Source: Desulfurococcales archaeon (GTDB taxonomy: Archaea; Thermoproteota; Thermoprotei_A; Sulfolobales; NBVN01). From it: 9,601 bases of DNA. Position numbers and translations under genes: made by a program. Under the pieces are notes generated by a model. The model made no database searches, had not been told where the DNA came from, and worked only from the letters and a program-made list of their open reading frames with translations. This document shows, in pieces, positions 1 through 6,334 of the stretch. Each line of letters begins with the position of its first letter. Positions within the stretch are counted from its first letter, which is position 1. Where the stretch lies: positions 1-9,601 of the forward strand of contig JAMOVB010000078.1 of NCBI GenBank assembly GCA_027061705.1, given 5' to 3'.

Positions 1-2851
1 CCCTCTTCCTCTTTATCCTTATTATCTCCTTAATTAGCTCAATCATCTCCTTATCAACATACTTCCTGAACTTAGTTAGCAGTCTTTCCAAGTCCTCCTC
101 CTTAGGGTTGGTGTAGAGTACGTCATCCTCTCCGAAGTGCCTGCCTACGAGCACGTTACCCTCTATTGAGATCGCCACCTCATCCCCCGCCTTAGCCTCC
201 GGCAGGTTCCTCCCCTTGCTCTGTATCTGGTATATCCTCCCAAGCGGTCTGCCGTCGTCACGCATTATGGGGTAGCCGGGCCTTATTACTCCGGCCAGCA
301 CCCTAATGCCGACCACGGCCGGGTCACTTCTCCTGAATATGCATCCCCTAAGCACTCTGAACTTAGCTGGGAATACCGTCTTGAGCATCTCATAGTACTC
401 CTCCTTCTTCCTCTCCTCCCTAACCCACTCGTCATACGCGTCGAGTAGCCTGTAGATTATCGAATCCTGGAATATCTTGACGCCCTCCTTACGCGCCAGC
501 TCCTCAGCGTCCGGTAGTGGCTTCACGTTAAAGAGTAGTGCCACGCCCAAGTACCTGTTCTGCTTAGCCACTATCGCGGCCTCAAGCACCTCCCTCTTCG
601 TGAGGGGGCCTACGTCAGCAAGCCTAACTGGCACGCCCTTAGCCTCAAGCATGTTGACTATAGCCTCCAGCGTCCCGAGAGTGTCTGCCTTAACGACAAC
701 TCCGTTAATGTCCTTGGAGAACCTAACCTGCGTTACCTCCTCCTTAACGCGCTTAACGTACTCCTCGATCTTATCCTCGCTCTCAACAGCGTAGAGAGGC
801 GCGCCCGCAACCGCCTCCTCAAGGCCTGGGGCGCTGACCCTAACGCCGGCAGCGGCCACCACCTCATCCACGTTCTTGAACGCGCTCTCGCTAGCTGCCC
901 TCATCTCCTCAAGCGGGCGCGGCATCAGCAACGCCCTGACTCTAGTGACGATGGGTTCCCTAAGCCCGCCCACTACTATGGTGTCCCCCCTCCGCAGTAT
1001 GCCGTCGTAGATTACTACGTCTAAGCATGTGCCGAGGCCTGGAATCTCCTTAACCTCAAGCACGACGCCCTTAGCAGGGCCTTCCGTGAACATGATCCTC
1101 TTGGTTAGGTACTTCTGTGTGAGGCCCGCTAGGACAGCAAGTAGTTCCGGAATCCCCTCCCCGGTTTTGGCCGATATGGGCACTATCGCTATGGCCTTCG
1201 TGAAGTCTCGGATCCTGTCAAACCTCTCTGCAGGTATGCCGAGGCTGGCGAGCTGCCCTGCCAGTGAATATATCCTACGCTCCAACTCCTCGACGACTCT
1301 TTTACTCTGCTTCCGTATAGAGAACAGGAACGGCTGGTCGGGGTTCGGCTTCCATCCGTAAATCCTGTCTATCTTGTTGGCTGCGACCACGAACGGCACC
1401 TTCCTAGCCATCAGTATTTCGAGGCTCTCGCGGGTCTGCCTCTTAACGCCCTCCATAATATCGATGACTAATATCGCGAAGTCCGCTATGCTGCCCCCAC
1501 GCCTTCTTAGGTTTGTGAAGGCCTCGTGCCCCGGAGTATCTATGAAGAGGAGACCGGGGATCTTAAGCTTTATCGGGAACATCGACTTAAGGGGCTTGAC
1601 GATCTTCTCTATTACTGAAGCGGGGATCATTGAAGCCCCCACATGCTGTGTCATCTCCCCAGGCTCCTTCTTAACTACGGCGGTTCCTCTGATCTTGTCG
1701 AGTAGGGTGGTGTTGTGCACAACCACGTTGTTAGCTATGAATGAGTGTGTAGGGGGTACTGAAAGGTCGTAGAGATACCCTTTGAAGGACTTCCGCCTGA
1801 CCTCAATAACCTCTATGAAGGACAGGTCGTTAACCCTCAGTAACTCAGGGGAGCTCAGCCTTGATGTGTTGAGGCTGTAGAGGGCCTCAAGCCTGATTCC
1901 AGTCTTCCTAGCCAGCCTGCGCAGGTTTAGAGTGCCTGATACCTCAATCGCGGGCGTGCCTCCCCTAATGCGGAGGGTTGAGAACACGCCAAGCCTTGAG
2001 AGAAGGTATTTCACGCCCACCCCGTCCTCAACCGAGGGGAGCGGGAGTACTAGGGAGTTACTCTCTATGTCGGTTAGTGACGCCCCCTCAAACAACCCTC
2101 TGAGGAACCCAGCTATCAGTGATGAGCGAGACGAGAATACGTGCGTAGGGACCACGCCGGACCTATCCCTGCACTGATTCGTTAGCGCGGCGGCTAACCT
2201 CTCAACTCTATCGTTACTTAACCCTACGTTAGCCGCGAGTAGCTTTGAGGACGCGGACGCCACAGCCACGGCGTTAACAATGTCTCCGAAGCCCCCGGTT
2301 CTCTTCAAGCACTCTTCAGCCGCCTTCAAACCGGCTAGGTAGTAAGCCCTGTACCACTCGCTCTTCGATGCCTCATCAATATCGGCTAGTTTGAGTATGG
2401 TGTATGCCTTTATATGCCAGCGCAGGCCCAGAGGCACCCTCACCTTATTAGGTACCGCGACTAGATCGCCCTCGATTAAATCCTCAGCCTTAACCCATCC
2501 CTCAATAGTTAGGAAGGGGTGCTCCGGACTTACGCGTATGGACGCTCCGTCAGCAAGCCTAATCTCATATATATACCCCCTATGCCTGACCCTCCAGACG
2601 CGCCTGCAGTCCGTGGCCTCAACTCTACAGCCCGACTTAACGGTCATTACGTCGAAGTCGGCGACGCAGTACTCGTACCCGCTCTCCCTATCTTCCCGCG
2701 CCCTCTCCTCATTAAACAGCCTGCCTATGGGTGCTAAGGAACCGTCGCCGAGTACAACGCGCTCTTCAGGGTGGAGGCACTTACCATGATCTACGTGACC
2801 CAACACCGTAACTATGGGTGACCTTAGCCTTCTCTCACGCCTCGACTCCAC
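1..2851 (-). CDS. infB: Translation initiation factor aIF5B (IF2 family), interrupted by an intein; C-terminal end outside window
   Basis: aIF5B is a cytoplasmic GTPase that promotes ribosomal subunit joining and initiator tRNA placement. Without the intein the visible host protein is 594 residues, close to the usual archaeal length of about 600, so only a few C-terminal residues are missing beyond base 1. All five G motifs can be read (numbering without intein): GHVDHGK/T at 18-25 (G1, split by the intein), Thr45 in GEMTQHVG (G2), DTPGH 82-86 (G3), NKID 136-139 (G4), SAKTG 204-208 (G5). Domains II-IV follow without gaps, ending in a basic helix (...KEIIRIKRKR). The start is GTG at 2851: an in-frame TAG lies at 2860-2858 and AGGAGG at 2866-2861 leaves 9 bases to this codon. 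A second GTG at 2857 would sit only 3 bases from that Shine-Dalgarno. The gene follows aRF1 on the same strand but has its own probable TATA box. The family call is certain; the exact start is probable. Confidence 0.96.
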   Translation of the reverse strand, partial: MESRRERRLRSPIVTVLGHVDHGKCLHPEERVVLGDGSLAPIGRLFNEERAREDRESGYEYCVADFDVMTVKSGCRVEATDCRRVWRVRHRGYIYEIRLADGASIRVSPEHPFLTIEGWVKAEDLIEGDLVAVPNKVRVPLGLRWHIKAYTILKLADIDEASKSEWYRAYYLAGLKAAEECLKRTGGFGDIVNAVAVASASSKLLAANVGLSNDRVERLAAALTNQCRDRSGVVPTHVFSSRSSLIAGFLRGLFEGASLTDIESNSLVLPLPSVEDGVGVKYLLSRLGVFSTLRIRGGTPAIEVSGTLNLRRLARKTGIRLEALYSLNTSRLSSPELLRVNDLSFIEVIEVRRKSFKGYLYDLSVPPTHSFIANNVVVHNTTLLDKIRGTAVVKKEPGEMTQHVGASMIPASVIEKIVKPLKSMFPIKLKIPGLLFIDTPGHEAFTNLRRRGGSIADFAILVIDIMEGVKRQTRESLEILMARKVPFVVAANKIDRIYGWKPNPDQPFLFSIRKQSKRVVEELERRIYSLAGQLASLGIPAERFDRIRDFTKAIAIVPISAKTGEGIPELLAVLAGLTQKYLTKRIMFTEGPAKGVVLEVKEIPGLGTCLDVVIYDGILRRGDTIVVGGLREPIVTRVRALLMPRPLEEMRAASESAFKNVDEVVAAAGVRVSAPGLEEAVAGAPLYAVESEDKIEEYVKRVKEEVTQVRFSKDINGVVVKADTLGTLEAIVNMLEAKGVPVRLADVGPLTKREVLEAAIVAKQNRYLGVALLFNVKPLPDAEELARKEGVKIFQDSIIYRLLDAYDEWVREERKKEEYYEMLKTVFPAKFRVLRGCIFRRSDPAVVGIRVLAGVIRPGYPIMRDDGRPLGRIYQIQSKGRNLPEAKAGDEVAISIEGNVLVGRHFGEDDVLYTNPKEEDLERLLTKFRKYVDKEMIELIKEIIRIKRKR
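1712..2779 (-). mobile_element. Intein in the aIF5B P-loop, splicing domain intact, LAGLIDADG endonuclease decayed
   Basis: This in-frame insertion of 356 residues separates Lys24 from Thr25 of aIF5B, so host GTP binding needs protein splicing. Splicing blocks are readable: block A begins at Cys1 (CLHPEERVVLGDG); block B has SPEHPF at 84-89, with Ser in place of the usual Thr of TxxH; block F is YLYDLSVPPTHSFIANN (335-351, with Asp338 and His345); block G is VVVHN, ending in His355-Asn356, followed by Thr as the +1 nucleophile. Between them lies a LAGLIDADG-type endonuclease relic: block C YYLAGLKAAEE (146-156), block D VVPTHVF (209-215), block E FLRGLFEGAS (225-234) and a block-H-like stretch VKYLLSRLGV (256-265). 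The acidic signature is lost in block E and only partly kept in block C. As I recall, inteins at the same site occur in IF2 genes of Thermococcales and Methanocaldococcus. Codon and base use look like the host's, suggesting long residence (inference). Confidence 0.95.
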
Positions 2852-2860
2852 ACGCACCTA

Positions 2861-2866
2861 CCTCCT
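2861..2866 (-). promoter_or_regulatory. Shine-Dalgarno AGGAGG that decides the aIF5B start
   Basis: On the minus strand AGGAGG ends 9 bases before GTG at 2851 and 3 bases before GTG at 2857. The first spacing is normal and the second too short, so 2851 is preferred. Confidence 0.7.
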
Positions 2867-2893
2867 ATCTAAGACTTAAGCTTCGTTAGGTTA

Positions 2894-2901
2894 GTTATAA
2901 G
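2894..2901 (-). promoter_or_regulatory. Probable TATA box of the aIF5B gene (CTTATAAC)
   Basis: CTTATAAC on the minus strand is centred 46-47 bases ahead of the GTG at 2851. It resembles the CTTATAAG boxes seen before other genes here. A start of transcription about 25 bases downstream would give a leader of about 20 bases that includes AGGAGG. It lies in the 96-base gap after the aRF1 stop codon. Confidence 0.5.
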
Positions 2902-2947
2902 TGAAACCTTGTTTACCTAGCTGGGCAACGCCAGGTGCTTACGCCGC

Positions 2948-3994
2948 TCAGTATATGGGGTATCTGAGCACGCCTACGAGCCCGCCAAACGTCTTCTTAA
3001 TCCACATGTAGTCCGGTACGTCGTTCGTAAGCACGTAAACCTCAGCCCCCTTACTCTCGGCAAGCTTAACGACCTCGTCAAACTTCGGGTAGTCGTCAGT
3101 TATTATCAGGTACTTCACGGCACCGAGTTTAAGCGCCTCCATAACCTCCTTCTCGCCGTACACTGCTAAGCCATCGTCCTTAGCCAGGTGGTAGTTGAAC
3201 TCCTCTAAAGCTTTCTGCGTCCTTATGTAGATGTGTTGCTTAATCAGATCCTCCGCCCTCATAACGAGCTCCTTAAGCCCTGGCTCTCCCTGATCGCTCA
3301 CGTCTATGGTTTTGGGCAGTATGAGTTTCTTAAGCCTGTACTCTAGGTAATCGCCCTTGACGAAGTCGAGCTTGGTGTAGCCAGGCCCGCCGACAAGTAT
3401 GCCCTTAAGCTTTCCTTCCTCCATTAGAGGGAGGAAGTGGTTTGTCGCCTTATTACCGACGCTCTTGAAGAAGTCTCTCGTCAGCTCCTCAATAATTCTC
3501 TCATACCTTCGCTGGGACCACCCGCCCCTACTATGCTTGCCCGGTATGTAGCCCTCTATCTCGTCAAGCACCCTTATGGTATTACCCTTCAGTATGCCTA
3601 TGGTGGCTTCGTCACGCTCAATCACTATCAACCCGTAGACATCGTTCTCAGCGACCATATCCTCCAGGAACTCGGTGTGGAAGAACTTGTCGGTACGGTA
3701 GAAGAACACCTTAATAGGCTCCGGAGGCTCGAAAACCAACGCTATCGTCTCTCCGGTCTTGTCATGCTCGCCGGCAAACACGACTAGCCCATTAGGCGGG
3801 ACCTTAGGTATCTTAACTAACCTATCTATAGCGGCCTTCAAAGCAGTCTGCACCCTAGTCCTAGTTGCTTTCAGCTTGATGTTCTCAGTTATTGAAAGCT
3901 CCTGCCTAAGCACGTTAACCACGTCGGATATTGGCCTACCTGGTGGTATGTAGAGACTTAAGAGTGTGGTCGCGTGCGCGCTCCACTTCTTCAA
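2948..3994 (-). CDS. prf1: aRF1-family peptide chain release factor with GGW in place of GGQ
   Basis: Archaeal aRF1 recognises all three stop codons in the A site and triggers peptidyl-tRNA hydrolysis. The protein aligns by eye over the whole family length (numbering from TTG 3994): domain 1 with LLSLYIPPGRP (11-21), NIKL (38-41; family NIKS), the Glu six residues before it (E32), and YRTDKFF (99-105; family YxCxxxF, Cys replaced by Thr); domain 2 with KHSRGGWSQRR, Trp159 replacing the catalytic Gln of GGQ; domain 3 with GEPGLKELVMRAEDLI and a typical ending FGGLVGVLRYPIY. Trp is encoded by TGG at 3520-3518 and the flanking frame is undisturbed. The mini-domain often inserted in domain 3 is absent. 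TTG 3994 is the only standard in-frame start, but family-like sequence (KFRIEKNELKHLLRELKKW) continues upstream to about 4039, so the real protein is probably about 366 residues. Pelota is excluded by the NIKx and GGx loops. It may be the sole release factor or a diverged paralog; the window cannot tell. Confidence 0.9.
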   Translation of the reverse strand: MKKWSAHATTLLSLYIPPGRPISDVVNVLRQELSITENIKLKATRTRVQTALKAAIDRLVKIPKVPPNGLVVFAGEHDKTGETIALVFEPPEPIKVFFYRTDKFFHTEFLEDMVAENDVYGLIVIERDEATIGILKGNTIRVLDEIEGYIPGKHSRGGWSQRRYERIIEELTRDFFKSVGNKATNHFLPLMEEGKLKGILVGGPGYTKLDFVKGDYLEYRLKKLILPKTIDVSDQGEPGLKELVMRAEDLIKQHIYIRTQKALEEFNYHLAKDDGLAVYGEKEVMEALKLGAVKYLIITDDYPKFDEVVKLAESKGAEVYVLTNDVPDYMWIKKTFGGLVGVLRYPIY

Positions 3995-4055
3995 CTCCCT
4001 AAGCAGGTGCTTCAGCTCGTTCTTCTCTATCCTGAACTTACTGCTAAATACCCAT
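3995..4055 (-). other. Probable missing N-terminal coding part of aRF1 with no usable in-frame start; ATG one base out of frame
   Basis: The aRF1 frame stays open upstream of TTG 3994 to a TGA at 4057-4055. It encodes WVFSSKFRIEKNELKHLLRE, which resembles known aRF1 N-termini, yet holds no ATG, GTG or TTG. An ATG at 4055-4053, next to GGGTG, reads ATG GGT ATT TAG and stops. Removing one G of the GGG run at 4053-4051 would give MVFSSKFRIEKN... in frame. The TATA-like box at 4085-4092 is centred about 34 bases ahead of this ATG, as expected for a start here. Explanations: a sequencing or assembly error, a frameshift, a non-standard start codon, or real use of TTG 3994. Confidence 0.55.
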
Positions 4056-4084
4056 CACCCTATCTTAAAACGTCCTCAGAGTGG

Positions 4085-4092
4085 CTTTTAAG
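4085..4092 (-). promoter_or_regulatory. Probable TATA box of the aRF1 gene (CTTAAAAG)
   Basis: CTTAAAAG on the minus strand is centred at 4088.5, about 34 bases from the ATG at 4055 and 37-38 bases from codon 4051. These are the spacings seen at other genes in this window. It is 94 bases from TTG 3994. A second AT-rich stretch, TTTTAAGATA (4070-4061), is an alternative. Confidence 0.4.
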
Positions 4093-4105
4093 CAATAATG
4101 CTTAA
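4088..4105. repeat. Perfect 7-bp inverted repeat between feoB and aRF1
   Basis: TTAAGCA (4088-4094) and TGCTTAA (4099-4105) are separated by ATAA. It starts 9 bases after the feoB stop codon and overlaps the probable aRF1 TATA box. It could be an operator or a feoB 3' hairpin; no run of T follows on the minus strand. Confidence 0.5.
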
Positions 4106-4113
4106 TACAAAAA

Positions 4114-6204
4114 TCAGCTCACCAGCGACGTAAGCAGGTACGTAACCACGGCAACAACATATGCTAAGACCATCATATACGCGAGAGACGCCAATGTCTT
4201 CTTTAAACTCCTGCTCTCTTGATACATGACTGCCAGGGTTGCTAAGCACGGTAGGTAGAGCGTTATGAACGCAAGCATTGCGAGCCCCTGAGCGCAGGTT
4301 AGGTGGAGGGCCCTTATCGCGTCGACGGGGTTAGCCCCGCCATAAAGTACTGAGAGGCTATCAAGAACTATCTCCTTAGCGACGAACCCGTTAACTAGGG
4401 CGAAGCCGAGCTTCCACGCCTGACTGTAGTTTAGGCCGAATACCTGCAGTGCGGGCGCTACAGCATTACCTATTATCGCGGCGAAACTGTGGTCGAAGAA
4501 CCCGCTGCCGTATATGTCGGGCAGGTAGCCTTGAGGGCCTGTGTATAGGAGGGCCCACACAACCATGCTAAGCGAGAATATTATCAAGCCGGCCTTACGG
4601 AGGAAGTGCTTGGTGTTGTCCCACGTGAGCCACCAGACTACCTTAGCCTTAGGGGGGTGTATGGGCGGTAACTCCATAAGTAACTCCGGCGGCTCCTTAA
4701 CTCTGTACACACGCCTCCTCATTAGGAGCGCTGTCAGTAGTGCCGCCAGCCCGCCGATACCATACATGAATGTTATGGCGAGGGCCCTCATCACCGCGCT
4801 GGTGAAGAGCGCCATAGTGAACGCTAGCCCCACAACGAGCCTTGCCTGGCAGGGTATGAAGGGCACTGAGAAGATCAAGCATTGTCTCTCAACCTCATCT
4901 ATGGATGCCCTACTCGTCATCACTCCAGGCACGTTGCACCCCATACTTATTATCAGCGGGTAGACAGCACGGCCTGAAAGGCCGAAGCGCTCCAGTAGGG
5001 TGTGGAAGCTTACGGCCATTCTCGGCATCAGCCCGCTGTCCTCAAGAACCGCTAGGAAGAGGAAAACCATCAGTATGAGGGGAAAGAAGCTGAGTACCGA
5101 CCCAACACCCAGTATTATCCCTCTCGATATGAGTGAAGCGAGCCAATGCGGGGCGCCCGCAGCCAGCAGGGCGCGCCAAGCTATTCCGGAAAGCATGTTA
5201 AAGCCCGTGCTAACTAACCCGCTTAAGCTGAAGGAACTCACAGCGGCGCTAACTCCCTTCATCCCGAGGAGGTCGAAGACCAGGTTGAGTGGGAAGCCCG
5301 TGTTTATCGAGAATATTAGGAGGAACACGCCGAAGATTATCGAAGCACTGATTGCTAGCCCGGTGAGGGGACGCTGAAGGAGGACTTCAAGCCTACCCCT
5401 CCTCCCAACAAAGGTCCTAACCACGACCTTCCTAACTAAACTGTCGACAAACGCGAACCTTCTTCTAGCAACGATCTCGCTTAAGTCCCTGCCGAGCGAC
5501 TCCCTTGCCTCCTCGATTATCGAGAGGATTTCCTTGAAACCGCCGCTCCCCACGGACTTCTTAACCTCCTCAAGTAATCCCTCATCACCCTCGAGCAGTC
5601 TTACGGCAACCCACCGCGTCGGATAGCGGCTTCTGAAGCCGAGCTCCTCAAGCTTCCTGGTCAGCATGCGTACGAAGTGCTCTAACTCCCCATAATCAAC
5701 AATTAGGGGCGATGACCTCCTGACCCTACTCTCATGCTCCACTATTAGCTCCAGAAGCTCCCTTAAGCCATCGCCGCGTAATGCCGACACAGGGATTACC
5801 GGCACGCCTAGGTACTCCTCAAGCTTATCGTAGTGTATGTGTATGCCGCGTGGGTGCGCCTCGTCAACCTTGGTAAATACTATCGCCGTGTGCGGGGCGA
5901 GCTCAAGAACCTGGATCGCTAGGTAGAGCGTTCTCTCAGGTGCAGTCGCGTCAACAAGCACCAGTATTAGGTCAGCCCCACCGGAGGTTATGAAGTTCCT
6001 AGTTACGACCTCATCCTGACTAGTCCCGCTTAACCCGTAGGTCCCCGGCAGGTCGACGAAGCATATCCGCCTGCCCCTAAACCTCCTGTACCCTACCTTA
6101 AGCTCTACGGTAACTCCCGGCCAGTTGCCGACGTGTGAGGTCTCGCCGGTAAGGACGTTGAATAACGTTGACTTACCGACGTTCGGATTGCCTACAAGCG
6201 CCAC
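4114..6204 (-). CDS. feoB: Ferrous iron transport protein B (FeoB)
   Basis: FeoB is a membrane Fe2+ importer with an N-terminal GTPase domain. The 696-residue length is normal for archaeal FeoB. G1 is GNPNVGKS (5-12), G3 DLPG (51-54), G4 TKVD (111-114, Thr instead of the usual Asn) and G5 SA (140-141). A helical linker (about 150-275) leads to the membrane part, starting near 281. The two Gate motifs are clear: GCNVPGVMTSR (422-432) with FIPCQARL (449-456) in the first, and LPCLATLAV (651-659) in the second. No feoA or feoC is nearby. GTG 6204 is the only standard start in the frame after a TAA; AGGAGGG (6225-6219) lies 14 bases before it, which is long, and an ATG at 6217 next to it is out of frame. 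Expression is likely controlled through the palindromes at 6244-6264; an iron-responsive regulator is plausible but not shown. Confidence 0.95.
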   Translation of the reverse strand: MALVGNPNVGKSTLFNVLTGETSHVGNWPGVTVELKVGYRRFRGRRICFVDLPGTYGLSGTSQDEVVTRNFITSGGADLILVLVDATAPERTLYLAIQVLELAPHTAIVFTKVDEAHPRGIHIHYDKLEEYLGVPVIPVSALRGDGLRELLELIVEHESRVRRSSPLIVDYGELEHFVRMLTRKLEELGFRSRYPTRWVAVRLLEGDEGLLEEVKKSVGSGGFKEILSIIEEARESLGRDLSEIVARRRFAFVDSLVRKVVVRTFVGRRGRLEVLLQRPLTGLAISASIIFGVFLLIFSINTGFPLNLVFDLLGMKGVSAAVSSFSLSGLVSTGFNMLSGIAWRALLAAGAPHWLASLISRGIILGVGSVLSFFPLILMVFLFLAVLEDSGLMPRMAVSFHTLLERFGLSGRAVYPLIISMGCNVPGVMTSRASIDEVERQCLIFSVPFIPCQARLVVGLAFTMALFTSAVMRALAITFMYGIGGLAALLTALLMRRRVYRVKEPPELLMELPPIHPPKAKVVWWLTWDNTKHFLRKAGLIIFSLSMVVWALLYTGPQGYLPDIYGSGFFDHSFAAIIGNAVAPALQVFGLNYSQAWKLGFALVNGFVAKEIVLDSLSVLYGGANPVDAIRALHLTCAQGLAMLAFITLYLPCLATLAVMYQESRSLKKTLASLAYMMVLAYVVAVVTYLLTSLVS

Positions 6205-6243
6205 TACGATATCGCATTCCCTCCTCTCCGTGGGGCTCCCCGT

Positions 6244-6264
6244 TAAACTAGTTTAGACGCGTCT
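6244..6264. promoter_or_regulatory. Two abutting palindromes in the feoB promoter, candidate operator
   Basis: TAAACTAGTTTA (6244-6255, 12 bp) and AGACGCGTCT (6255-6264, 10 bp) are perfect palindromes sharing one base. They lie just downstream of a TATA-like TTTAAG on the minus strand (6268-6263), between it and the feoB start, where a bound repressor would block transcription. DtxR-family metal regulators are the known archaeal type for iron genes; the match to any specific site is not claimed. Confidence 0.5.
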
Positions 6265-6268
6265 TAAA
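6263..6268 (-). promoter_or_regulatory. Possible TATA element of feoB (TTTAAG within GAATTTAAGAC)
   Basis: This AT-rich element is centred about 62 bases from GTG 6204 and would give a leader of about 36 bases containing AGGAGGG. GTTTAA near 6243-6250 is a closer alternative, so this is only the better-looking of two candidates. Confidence 0.3.
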
Positions 6269-6308
6269 TTCTTTTAACTAAACGGCAGTTTTAACAAATT
6301 CCTAACCC

Positions 6309-6316
6309 CTTATAAT
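6309..6316 (+). promoter_or_regulatory. Possible TATA box of nre (CTTATAAT)
   Basis: CTTATAAT matches the local TATA form but is centred only 22-23 bases before ATG 6335, too close for a transcript carrying that start. It would suit GTG 6347 (34-35 bases). For ATG 6335 the AT-rich GTTTTAACAAATT at 6288-6300 is an alternative. Confidence 0.35.
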
Positions 6317-6334
6317 ACATGGTAAGGTGCCGGA

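Noticed and set aside
477..2789. Several plus-strand ORFs of 70-130 codons opposite aIF5B and its intein
   Set aside because: They are antisense to a clearly coding frame, lack family motifs and ribosome sites, and read as low-complexity Ser/Leu/Thr-rich shadows.
3437..3953. Plus-strand ORFs opposite the aRF1 gene
   Set aside because: The opposite strand encodes a recognisable release factor over the whole span; these translations have no recognisable pattern.
2948..3994. Pelota (Dom34) instead of aRF1
   Set aside because: The NIKx loop, a recognisable RGGxSQRR loop and the GEPGLKELV block are release-factor features; Pelota lacks the GGx loop.
4541..5377. ORFs on both strands inside feoB
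   Set aside because: They overlap intact FeoB membrane-domain coding sequence in other frames and have no plausible start signals.
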